From NCBI RefSeq assembly GCF_041449215.1, contig NZ_JBGNFV010000001.1, forward strand, positions 1,153,001-1,217,000: DNA of 64,000 bases. Direction: 5' to 3'. Position 1 is the stretch's first letter; each line of letters opens with the position of its first letter. A model generated the notes under the pieces. That model saw nothing but the letters and a program-made list of their open reading frames with translations, had not been told where the DNA came from and did no database searches. Below, one piece after another: positions 53,939 to 62,339 of the stretch. The DNA is from Roseivirga sp. BDSF3-8. GTDB lineage: Bacteria > Bacteroidota > Bacteroidia > Cytophagales > Cyclobacteriaceae. Both the position numbers and the translations under genes were made by a program.

Positions 53939-53967
53939 GAGAAACGCACCAAGTGGTTCACAGATTT

Positions 53968-54001
53968 AACCGACCTTCAGTAGAGGGTCGGTTTTTTATT
54001 T
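53968..54001 (+). terminator. Plus-strand terminator between two minus-strand genes
   Basis: AACCGACC (53968-53975) pairs with GGTCGGTT (53986-53993), followed by TTTTATTTTA. It points along the plus strand, where no gene is seen, so it may be a leftover of the DNA before the Avs-like gene arrived. The rest of 53749-54170 holds no supported gene. Confidence 0.7.
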
Positions 54002-54170
54002 TAAGGCTTTACAGCAAAAGTAGGGGCGAGTCGAAGATCCGCATATCGTTGTGAAAGTTGATCCGACCTTTACTGTCTTTTCTTATTCCAATCCCTTCCG
54101 GATAAGAGTGAGCCTTGAACTATGTAATGTATGCTTGCGCTAGAGGGGAATTTTAGCACGAATGGCCTAT

Positions 54171-57100
54171 TTATATTCTGAAAGCTCTAATTACAGTGTT
54201 GGGCTCTCTATAAGAGCTTTCAATTTTAATTCGAGTTAATTTTTTTTGAAGAAATAAATTATTCTCTACATATCTGATCTGTTCCAATCCTTTCTTGGAA
54301 ACTATTACAAACCACCCTTCTCCAACTTCTCCATCTTTACGGGGCACCATACTAATATTTCCATTTGACCAATAAATAGATTCTGCCATCAACTCTCCTT
54401 TAGTGGTTTTCCATGCAAATAGTTTAGATGGTTCAGGTTCCCAGCCTAAATGCCTTGCTAGAACAGGGTTGATAGCAATCCATTTAGATTTTATATCAAA
54501 TTGATCGAATTGATGATTCCTGATAACAACAATGGAACGGCCTCCCCCTCCTAAATTGTGATAGTCAATGCTTAATTGATGGTAAACAGATCCAAATATG
54601 TAATCATCTTCTATATCAATATTCTCATTAACAGCAATTTGATACATGTATTCTTCAGTAGGAGAACCCCAATCTAAATTTACCACTTGATTGTATTCTG
54701 CTATGATCTTAAAAGTTTCGTTGTAGTCTATAAGTAACTCGTTTAATCTTTCTGATTCACCTATTCGATCTAACCAATTATTGCCAACACCTCCAAAATC
54801 TCTCTCTTTAATGGTTTGAATAAATTCAGGTTTAGCTATTTCATTATAAAACTGGACAGCATAATCATGGGATATAAAAAGATCCTTAATTTTTCCATCA
54901 TCTATTGTTTCAGAGTCTATTAACTCATTGACGACATACATTATAGCTCTACGAGCTGCAATCACTCTTGGCCTGGGGTAAGAATATTTTAAGTAAATCT
55001 CTTCCAAATGATTTCTTAGCTTCATCTCATATTCAAGCGTCCACTCCTCTTCTCGTCCGAGTTCTTTCATTAATGAATAGACTCTGTAGATAAGATTAGA
55101 TTCATTAACTCCAGACTCTTCTGATAAAACTTTGATAAAAAATTCAAACGGTCTTATAAGGTCTCGGGGGTTATTAACATCAACTTCTGGAAAATAAGGG
55201 TCAATTTCTTTTTTAAGATCTGGTTTTCTGCTTTCCGGAATAAGTAAAGTATATACTGTAGGTAATTGAATACTTTTCGGAGTTGGAATTTCTTCTTCTA
55301 TCGAAGAAAGAATGTCTACTGCATTTTTCCTTATTTGATAGTCATTTGAGAGAGCTAAATCCTTAATTTTTGATTTCAGTTCATAAATTTTTGAAGAGTT
55401 GAACGTAAATAAATTCATTATTACATCCATACACGAGTAATTATCTAAACGGCCGTTCAATAATTGAGCTAAAGCATAGTCATTATCATGAGTTATGTAG
55501 TTTGCTAACAGCAACAAGGATTGTTCCTTTACCAACGAAACAGGGCATTCTGATAAATACACCAAGTAATCGACTAACGTTTCCATGATTGGCCGATTTA
55601 ATGATAGGAGAATAGGTAAATCCGTAACCTGTTTACTATTTGACATCAGTCTTTGCAGGTATCCATATATTTCAGGCCAAAGTTTTTCCTCATCATAATT
55701 TTCTGTTAGAAGTGGAACAATGTCTTCAAGATGTTCAATATATGAACTTGGATAATTACTGCTTACAGTGTCATGGGCAAATACTTCAAATGCCTTATTA
55801 GATGAGATTACGGGATTGATTTGTTTTAGTGCATTAAACGCATTGATTCTTGTTCCTCCATCATAATATTTTACCCAACCCGATTCGCTTGATAGCTCAA
55901 TACTTTTATTGGCTAAACTAGTTGCCAGTTCAGTATTTCCTAACCTTAAGGCGGCTTCACTTAGTTTAGCATAGAAATCCGACTCTCTTCTTCCAATTCT
56001 TGCTAGTTTGGCAACTTCTTCAATTTGACTTGAAGTCAATAATGGAGTTATTTTTTCTATAACTTTTGACCAATTAAAAAATGAATTTTCCTGATCTTCT
56101 TCTTGAATAATTTTCTTGAAATCATCAAAATTTGTAACACGTTCTAGCACTTCATTTTCATCAATACTTTCATGGTCTGTTTTTAAAGTCAATGTATTAG
56201 AAGAGTTTGAAGAACTGCCTCTTTCGTTTTTTGCAGGTACATTAAATGATGAATAATAGTCTTCTGCTTTTAGTCCTTTTGATGTATAAAAGTCACGAAC
56301 TTCAGATAGTAAGTAATGTCTGGTTTCTTCGTAAGCTTTAATTTCTATTGCCGAAATAATGGCTTGAGCATGGTCTACTAAAAAATCTTCTTTTAAAATT
56401 TCATACCCTTTTTCTAAGATAGATTTGAGCAGAGAAGAATCGGCAGATTCAGCAAAAAGCAAATATAGATGGCTATATAGTTGAACAATACTTTTGTACT
56501 CCTCCTTACTTTTTGTTCGGATGGCGAAATGTTTGATAAAAAGGGTGATGGTATCTTTAAAATCAATCAGATCATTTTCTAGTTGCCAGATGGCCTGTTC
56601 AAGGCCATCATTTAGATTATGTTCAAACGTGACTGCTAATAATTCTTCAGAAGCATTCCAATAAGCTCTTCCCTCCGTGGTTTCTTTAATATGGTTTAAA
56701 TGAGATAAGAACCACTTTATTCTTTCAGTAGCTTCTGATGGGTCTTTATGGTTTATTTTTCTTAACCATTCAATCCAGGTACTAAATTGATAATCTTTTC
56801 TATAACCTACTCCAATAGATTCTTGAATTGCCTGTTTGAGCCATTTTTCAGCTTCTTCCAACTCGTCTAAAATGAACCACACTTTCGAGTGAGCTAAACA
56901 TTCGGTTATTCGACCATCTATATCATGATCATCTAACATTGAATTCTCTAAGGATCTCAACTGTATTACTGCTTTTGCAGCATCAAACCCCTTATTTGAA
57001 AGGGATTTAATGATTTTTCTTTGGACACTTTTATTCCAAAATTTTGGATAAGCTTGAAACTCACCAAATAGATAATTTCCTAATAATTCTATTTTTTCAT

Positions 57101-60100
57101 AGCCCAATTCAGAAACTGCAGATATTAGAAAATCAAAATATTGACCCTTGGCTTGGGTTAATTTATACCAATACATGTGTCGTGCAGGTAGTTCTTTATA
57201 ATAAAATCGTATAATTGGTAAGATTCTTAATATCAGATTATCAGGTGTTGCCTTATGAAGAATTCCATCCGCTTGAATTTGTGCAATTAGACACAACATC
57301 CTTTCAAAGTCAACAAGAACTTCCTCCTCAGTACCTTGCTCAACAGATGGTATCGCGGATGTAATTAAAATACCTTTTCCACATAGATTAAGTAGCTTAT
57401 TAAGCTTAATTAGTGGTATAAAGGGGTCCAACAAATCGTCATATCCTAAATGTTCACCCACCATAGATGGTTGCTCAACATCCTCAATCCAACTATATGT
57501 TTCATTAGTATCTCTAGTGACCTTATAGACTAAGTCAGCGATAAGTATTTTGCCATTGGGTTTCATATCCTCTCTCTTAAAATGAGAAGTTAACAATGAC
57601 AAATATTCATTCGCTCGACTATTATCTTTTAAGTCAAGGCATTGCTCGATAGCATATTTTATAAGTTGGAAAAGAGAATTCCTTCCTCTCGAAGACGTGG
57701 GATCTATTTTTTCCGTGACTTTATTGAAATCACCCCACTTATTTTGATCAACTAAACTATAACCAAGATTTGAGAGCAATCTTAGCTGTAAATCAGATTC
57801 GTTTTCTTCAAATCTGTTTTCTCGGATGCTATCTGAGAATTGAATTTTATCAATTATTGAGAAAATATTCTCAGTCGTTTCAAAAAAAGGAGATGTATAA
57901 ATCCATTCTTCTAAAGAGTTCCTTATTTCTTCGTATCTGTGAGAATCATCAATTTGTATTCCCGAATCTGTAATGATTTCTGGATAAGCTAAATTGTATA
58001 AAATTGCTCCTTCAGATTTGTGTCCAAATTCAATAAACAAGCGACATGCTTTGAATGCATAAGATTTCCTACAGTATAAGGTGTTACCAGTTCTTAGATA
58101 ATCTCTAGCTAAGTCAAATTTATTTAAGAATAAGAGTTCTTCTGTAAATGATGCAGGGTCAATATTGAACAACCTTCTTTCAATTTCTGCCAGTGAGAAC
58201 AGATATTTTACTAGAGTATTGATGTCCCTATTTTGTCTAGCTATTTCAATACCTAATTTTGCATCTTGCTTAATCTCTTCTGCTGGTCGGAAGTTAAGTA
58301 GTTGTTCAGTAAAACTATCTGGTGTAACAACTGAAATAAACCTATCATATTGCTTTGCTTGAAATAGATGATGATTCTGTTTCCAAGATTTCTCAATCTC
58401 TGATTTTATATAATAATCAGCCAGCAGATTATGATATTTGATATTACCTGTTGGGTCATATTCTCCAGTTAAATAATTTAGGGAGGTATGATGAAGAAGG
58501 AATTGCTTGAATGAATTATGAAAGAAAGACAAAGTTCTTTCGGTTTCATTAAAAAGAAACCTAGCCTTTTCACGAAAGGACTTTAGTACACTAGATTGGA
58601 CCCCCCATTCTTGAATGAACTTAAGATTGATCGAACCATTAATTCTAGCAATTAAACCTAAGAATTGAATCTGGCTATCTTCTTTCTGAATAGGGTCCCA
58701 TATTCTTTTATAATAATTATCAATACTACCATCAATAACTTCAAAAGATTCGATTGTATCGTCAATCGAATCTGCCTTATTAATTTTTTCAACTAAGTAC
58801 GACAGGTATAATGGATGTCCTTGTGATTTCTCAAACAATTGCAACTTTTGAGCACCTGTAAGTTGAATTGAAGAATCAAGATTATCAATGTACTTGTAAA
58901 CTTCCTCCTTCTTTAGTGAATCAATTTGAATAGTTCTATCTCCATTCTGAAATTCAGTTTTAATTTCCTGTTGAATGTCTTCAAGTTCATAGGATTGGCT
59001 ACCAAGAATAATGAACACACCATCAGGTAAAGTAGATGGTAAAGGAAGTTCACGTAGGAAGCTATTTGTTGTTGATTTGTATTCCCTAGGAACATGATCT
59101 AGACCATCAATCAAGATTATGGTCGGGTGACCATTTGTCACAAAATCTTCTCCGATTGCTCTTAATTGCTCATAGAATACATCCTTTAGAAAAAGTAAGT
59201 CTTTATATGGAAGTATGTCTCTTTTATATATCCCAGCCTCCTTTAATTGAAAAACTAAATCGAAAAAAAGATGGGTGGCATTACCTCTTTCATAAAAGTT
59301 TAAGTGTGAAGATGGATTAACGAAATCAAAGGCGTAATACCTTACTATTCGGATTTTTAGACCTTTCGACCATTGATTCAATAAAGTAGATTTGCCTGTA
59401 CCTGGGCCTCCCAGCAAAAACAGGTAGCCATTTTTATGCTCTACTAACTTTGAATTTAATAAGTCAATTGTTGATTGAATCGGTTGGTATCTTTGTCTAT
59501 CGACTATTAACTCATGGTTAAAAATTGTTTTAAATCTGTCAGACCATCCTAGTTCTTTAATAATTTCTAGTCGAGTAAATTCAACGACTCTTTCTGGGCT
59601 GGCAACCTTTTCAACTATAAATCGGCTGATCTGTTGAAGGTCTTCGTCTTCCTTGGAATATTTAATATTTCCAACACTAAACAGTTTTTGTTTATAGTCG
59701 GGTTGAAAATCAAAACTGGCTACAAACTCATCAAATTCAGAATTATTGAGTTTTGAACTCTTTTTGAACTCCCCAAGAACTGAATTCCACTTAACATCAA
59801 TTGGTTGATTTGATTTTATCTTAGTCCAAACCTCTGAAAAGAAATCTTGAAATGAACCAATTTTAGTATCGCCTTCTTTCAAGCTGTCATGGGAGGAAAT
59901 AGGCTTGTTAGTGATTAAATGAGGAATTATTTTTTTGCCAGGATTTACTATTTTTAAACTCTTCCAACTTGAGGTTATAAGAGGTAACAACTCTGTAAAA
60001 TTTGCGAATGTTATGTTCGCATCAGTAATAGTCCATTTTACTTGGTATGCATGAATCTCCGAATGAGTAGAATACTGTATATCATCTAGTTTTTCGGCCT

Positions 60101-60242
60101 TTGGGTCTGCTATTCGTATCCATTCAAGTTCCTTATTTATAAGATTCAAATAGACAAACCAAGCAAATTCATCAAACTGAGGCAAATAACCTCCTATTGC
60201 TGCTCTTTCTCCTCTAGCCGATATAGAATTTTTCTCTATCAT
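54171..60242 (-). CDS. Avs-like STAND NTPase with nuclease-like N-terminus and long repeat-rich C-terminus (2023 aa)
   Basis: Antiviral STAND proteins sense a phage protein with a long repeat domain, assemble, and switch on an N-terminal effector. Here the N-terminus has RAAIGGYLPQFDEFAWF and EIHAYQVKWT (about residues 13-70), which fits the Cap4-like or PD-(D/E)xK nuclease type with a conserved Q-x-K. The NTPase has Walker A GGPGTGKSTLLNQW (about 276-290), Walker B TIILIDGLDHVPR (about 372-384) and a LGSQSYELED sensor region. From about residue 500 the protein is one long set of helical TPR-like repeats up to a beta-rich end. Composition is much more AT-rich than the genes around it, which suggests acquisition. 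It is a single gene flanked by 22-nt direct repeats. Effector class and target are inferred. Confidence 0.82.
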   Translation of the reverse strand: MIEKNSISARGERAAIGGYLPQFDEFAWFVYLNLINKELEWIRIADPKAEKLDDIQYSTHSEIHAYQVKWTITDANITFANFTELLPLITSSWKSLKIVNPGKKIIPHLITNKPISSHDSLKEGDTKIGSFQDFFSEVWTKIKSNQPIDVKWNSVLGEFKKSSKLNNSEFDEFVASFDFQPDYKQKLFSVGNIKYSKEDEDLQQISRFIVEKVASPERVVEFTRLEIIKELGWSDRFKTIFNHELIVDRQRYQPIQSTIDLLNSKLVEHKNGYLFLLGGPGTGKSTLLNQWSKGLKIRIVRYYAFDFVNPSSHLNFYERGNATHLFFDLVFQLKEAGIYKRDILPYKDLLFLKDVFYEQLRAIGEDFVTNGHPTIILIDGLDHVPREYKSTTNSFLRELPLPSTLPDGVFIILGSQSYELEDIQQEIKTEFQNGDRTIQIDSLKKEEVYKYIDNLDSSIQLTGAQKLQLFEKSQGHPLYLSYLVEKINKADSIDDTIESFEVIDGSIDNYYKRIWDPIQKEDSQIQFLGLIARINGSINLKFIQEWGVQSSVLKSFREKARFLFNETERTLSFFHNSFKQFLLHHTSLNYLTGEYDPTGNIKYHNLLADYYIKSEIEKSWKQNHHLFQAKQYDRFISVVTPDSFTEQLLNFRPAEEIKQDAKLGIEIARQNRDINTLVKYLFSLAEIERRLFNIDPASFTEELLFLNKFDLARDYLRTGNTLYCRKSYAFKACRLFIEFGHKSEGAILYNLAYPEIITDSGIQIDDSHRYEEIRNSLEEWIYTSPFFETTENIFSIIDKIQFSDSIRENRFEENESDLQLRLLSNLGYSLVDQNKWGDFNKVTEKIDPTSSRGRNSLFQLIKYAIEQCLDLKDNSRANEYLSLLTSHFKREDMKPNGKILIADLVYKVTRDTNETYSWIEDVEQPSMVGEHLGYDDLLDPFIPLIKLNKLLNLCGKGILITSAIPSVEQGTEEEVLVDFERMLCLIAQIQADGILHKATPDNLILRILPIIRFYYKELPARHMYWYKLTQAKGQYFDFLISAVSELGYEKIELLGNYLFGEFQAYPKFWNKSVQRKIIKSLSNKGFDAAKAVIQLRSLENSMLDDHDIDGRITECLAHSKVWFILDELEEAEKWLKQAIQESIGVGYRKDYQFSTWIEWLRKINHKDPSEATERIKWFLSHLNHIKETTEGRAYWNASEELLAVTFEHNLNDGLEQAIWQLENDLIDFKDTITLFIKHFAIRTKSKEEYKSIVQLYSHLYLLFAESADSSLLKSILEKGYEILKEDFLVDHAQAIISAIEIKAYEETRHYLLSEVRDFYTSKGLKAEDYYSSFNVPAKNERGSSSNSSNTLTLKTDHESIDENEVLERVTNFDDFKKIIQEEDQENSFFNWSKVIEKITPLLTSSQIEEVAKLARIGRRESDFYAKLSEAALRLGNTELATSLANKSIELSSESGWVKYYDGGTRINAFNALKQINPVISSNKAFEVFAHDTVSSNYPSSYIEHLEDIVPLLTENYDEEKLWPEIYGYLQRLMSNSKQVTDLPILLSLNRPIMETLVDYLVYLSECPVSLVKEQSLLLLANYITHDNDYALAQLLNGRLDNYSCMDVIMNLFTFNSSKIYELKSKIKDLALSNDYQIRKNAVDILSSIEEEIPTPKSIQLPTVYTLLIPESRKPDLKKEIDPYFPEVDVNNPRDLIRPFEFFIKVLSEESGVNESNLIYRVYSLMKELGREEEWTLEYEMKLRNHLEEIYLKYSYPRPRVIAARRAIMYVVNELIDSETIDDGKIKDLFISHDYAVQFYNEIAKPEFIQTIKERDFGGVGNNWLDRIGESERLNELLIDYNETFKIIAEYNQVVNLDWGSPTEEYMYQIAVNENIDIEDDYIFGSVYHQLSIDYHNLGGGGRSIVVIRNHQFDQFDIKSKWIAINPVLARHLGWEPEPSKLFAWKTTKGELMAESIYWSNGNISMVPRKDGEVGEGWFVIVSKKGLEQIRYVENNLFLQKKLTRIKIESSYREPNTVIRAFRI

Positions 60243-60368
60243 GTGTCATTATACTTTCAATCAATCTATTACTTTAGTGTATCATTTCACCGTTGTAACT
60301 ACAAAAATGAAATCAATATATGTTTCTTTATTGTTCTTTTAAAAATTTAATAGATTCGCCAAATCTAC

Positions 60369-60390
60369 AAAATCACCCTCAAAGTGGTTC
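60369..60390 (+). repeat. Right copy of the 22-nt imperfect direct repeat flanking the Avs-like gene
   Basis: AAAATC-AC-CCTCAAAGTGGTTC. See the left copy at 53917. A perfect stem AAAAAGCGAGTTCC/GGAACTCGCTTTTT follows at 60399-60432, which can terminate transcription in both directions. Confidence 0.6.
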
Positions 60391-60453
60391 ACAACGACAA
60401 AAAGCGAGTTCCACATGTGGAACTCGCTTTTTTATTTTGGCCCTTATCCTGGG

Positions 60454-60498
60454 AGAGCGTTGCGCTCTAGGGAGCGCAGTGCAAGCGGACGCTTGCAC
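60454..60498. repeat. Two adjacent perfect hairpins (REP-like)
   Basis: AGAGCG (60454-60459) pairs with CGCTCT (60463-60468), and GTGCAAGCG (60479-60487) pairs with CGCTTGCAC (60490-60498). Two GC-rich hairpins this close, separated by 10 bases, resemble REP-type elements. They lie between the Avs-like promoter side and the DUF2625 gene. Confidence 0.55.
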
Positions 60499-60600
60499 TA
60501 AAAGGAGTAGATATCCATCTGAAAGATCAGTTGAACCCTCCCTTCACCTATCATTAAACCTGGTTCTGATATAAAACCCTTGCTCGAACAAAGGCCATCA

Positions 60601-61332
60601 TTATTTATGAGTATTTGCGATGTAAAAATCCCACAATTCTTGTACTGGCACAGGCTTCCTCCGCACCTTATTAATGTCTTTCCCTTCTTCACTCCATAAA
60701 TAAGGGTAGCAAAATATGCCTTGATTTCCATCCAGTGCTGAAACATCATCAACCCAATTATCCCAACGCAGACCCTTATAAAACTCCTGTAAATCTCCCT
60801 GAAAACAGAATATTAAGAAATCGGAGTAGCCTAACCCGGTATTTTCCCAAGTCAATGTATCGGGAGCAAAATAATATACCTTGCCGATATTTTTACTTTC
60901 AATGCCTCCACCATTGATTGCATAAAAACCTCCAAGTACATCGTCTGCTATTAATAAAAACGATGGTGGGTTTCCGATTTCAGAAAATGACTTTCCTTTA
61001 TTCCAGTCCATAATACTCCTGTTAAGTTCATCAGAACCAGATCCAAGTATTCTAATCCACCCACTTTCAACCAATATACCACCAGTCTCATAGATTACTG
61101 CTCCCATAGGGGAACGTGTAGTCACTTGGGATTGATATAAAGCAGAATCAGCCCGTGTGTTATCTTTTGGTAGAACCTCCACATGATTAGTGGCATTAGA
61201 AATCCAACCTTTTACAATTGGCCAACCTGGGTCATTTTCATTTATTAACTCATTTAATTCTCTCATCCTGGAGTCTTGTCCAAAAGCTGACAAAGTGAAA
61301 AACAACCCGATAAGCAGGGATATTAGTCTCAT
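60601..61332 (-). CDS. Secreted DUF2625-family protein (243 aa)
   Basis: The signal peptide spans residues 1-18 (FTLSAFGQD). The mature part fits the DUF2625 family: ELNELINENDPGWPIVKGWI, then NATNHVEVLP, QVTTRSPMGAVIYETGGIL, SGWIRILGSGSDELNRSI and APDTLTWENTGLGYSDFL with the GDLQEFYKGLRW ending. The family's biochemical role is not known to me. Most relatives are cytoplasmic, so the signal peptide is notable. It stands in a region of toxin-like and immunity-like genes, so an immunity role acting in the periplasm is possible but unproven. Confidence 0.82.
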   Translation of the reverse strand: MRLISLLIGLFFTLSAFGQDSRMRELNELINENDPGWPIVKGWISNATNHVEVLPKDNTRADSALYQSQVTTRSPMGAVIYETGGILVESGWIRILGSGSDELNRSIMDWNKGKSFSEIGNPPSFLLIADDVLGGFYAINGGGIESKNIGKVYYFAPDTLTWENTGLGYSDFLIFCFQGDLQEFYKGLRWDNWVDDVSALDGNQGIFCYPYLWSEEGKDINKVRRKPVPVQELWDFYIANTHK

Positions 61333-61675
61333 AGCGCAGTTTTTAGATTCAAAGTAACGATAAATATTCTTCTAACGGATTATAAGATAGTGAGAATCTA
61401 ACTTATAATTTTATATATTACTCTCAAGGCGATTTAAGCACCATGCCAAAAACACCGAATAGAATATATTTCCTTCGGCTTCTCTTTATTACTAAAAAAA
61501 CTATTCTTTTTATATGTGGCATATTATATGTGGCATAACTAAAACCCCACCAGGCCGCTCTCCAGGGGTTGTATGCACCCCGTCTCCCTATCTAACTCAC
61601 AATTCGTAACTAAAAACTCATCACTCAAAACTCAATTACTCTGTTACTCAACAATTCTATTATTCTCCACCCCCC
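61333..61675. other. AT-rich gap with short tandem repeat
   Basis: 343 bases without a supported gene. TATATGTGGCATA occurs twice in a row at about 61510-61540. At 61620-61665 lies an ACTCAA/TTACTC-rich stretch related to those at 1544 and 2316. Confidence 0.45.
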
Positions 61676-61987
61676 CTAGTAGGTATTAATAACTTTTCCC
61701 ACCAAAAACTCTATCACAAAAGTCAGAGCAAACGTAAAGTACAGTACCTTAAATGGCCTGCTGCTAATTTCACCCGCAAAAAAGCGATAAAGCACCAGAT
61801 ATAAGGCGGTGGCTAAAAATAGATAAAAACCGACATAGTCAGCACTCATTACCAAGGGCAGAATAAACTTTGATCGTTCAAAACTCGCTTTGTCTGTAAA
61901 TATTAATTTGAGTAATAAATACAATGCAAAACATATTTTATAGAGGTAACAAAATGTAAATAGATAGGTGATTTTACTAGCTTTCAT
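61676..61987 (-). CDS. Small membrane protein, paralogue 1 (103 aa)
   Basis: Three or four hydrophobic segments: about residues 8-28 (YLFTFCYLYKICFALYLLL), 44-66 (VGFYLFLATALYLVLYRFF) and 80-98. It is related to the 61984-62304 protein: both have K-x-x-Y-L, a Y-R/K-I-C/G-F segment, LYRxFxGxI and FKxLY...xEx-hydrophobic-xGx near the end. The start codon overlaps the stop of that gene by 4 bases. Position downstream of a large secreted protein's C-terminus suggests membrane immunity proteins, as for inner-membrane-targeting toxins. This is inference. Confidence 0.7.
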   Translation of the reverse strand: MKASKITYLFTFCYLYKICFALYLLLKLIFTDKASFERSKFILPLVMSADYVGFYLFLATALYLVLYRFFAGEISSRPFKVLYFTFALTFVIEFLVGKVINTY

Positions 61988-62304
61988 GGGTACCCAATTG
62001 AGAAAATGGTTCTGCCTGCAATTAGCTCAATAGCGTATGTGGCTATCATCAAAACATACAATAATTTAAACACCCCATCAGTAATCCTTCCTACAAAAAG
62101 CCGATAAAGTAGCAAAAAAATGACAAGTACTCCTAAAACGTATGTTCCAAAATATATTGAATTGTAGCCCAACGCAGATAGGTATGTTGACTTTTGATCC
62201 TCAAACTTATTTTCATTCAAGATACTAAGCGCCAAATAGCCCACAAACCCAATTCTATATATGTAATAAGCAATAAACACATAAATAAGATATTTTAGCT
62301 TCAT
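61984..62304 (-). CDS. Small membrane protein, paralogue 2 (106 aa)
   Basis: Hydrophobic segments lie at about residues 6-27 (IYVFIAYYIYRIGFVGYLAL), 50-70 (FGTYVLGVLVIFLLLYRLF) and 80-100 (LLYVLMIATYAIELIAG). It shares spacing and LYRLFVGRITDGVFKLLY-type words with the 61676-61987 protein, so the pair arose by tandem duplication. It begins 35 bases after the stop of the large interrupted gene. No other domain is seen. Role as immunity protein is inferred from the neighbour. Confidence 0.7.
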   Translation of the reverse strand: MKLKYLIYVFIAYYIYRIGFVGYLALSILNENKFEDQKSTYLSALGYNSIYFGTYVLGVLVIFLLLYRLFVGRITDGVFKLLYVLMIATYAIELIAGRTIFSIGYP

Positions 62305-62339
62305 AAGACAACATTATATAATGGCTCTACTTGAATTCT

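Noticed and set aside
53931-53960. GGTTCGAG followed by CACCA, as a possible second copy of the tRNA-Lys 3' end
   Set aside because: Only short words agree with the tRNA T-arm and 3' end, and the spacing is wrong. It is not a convincing att site.
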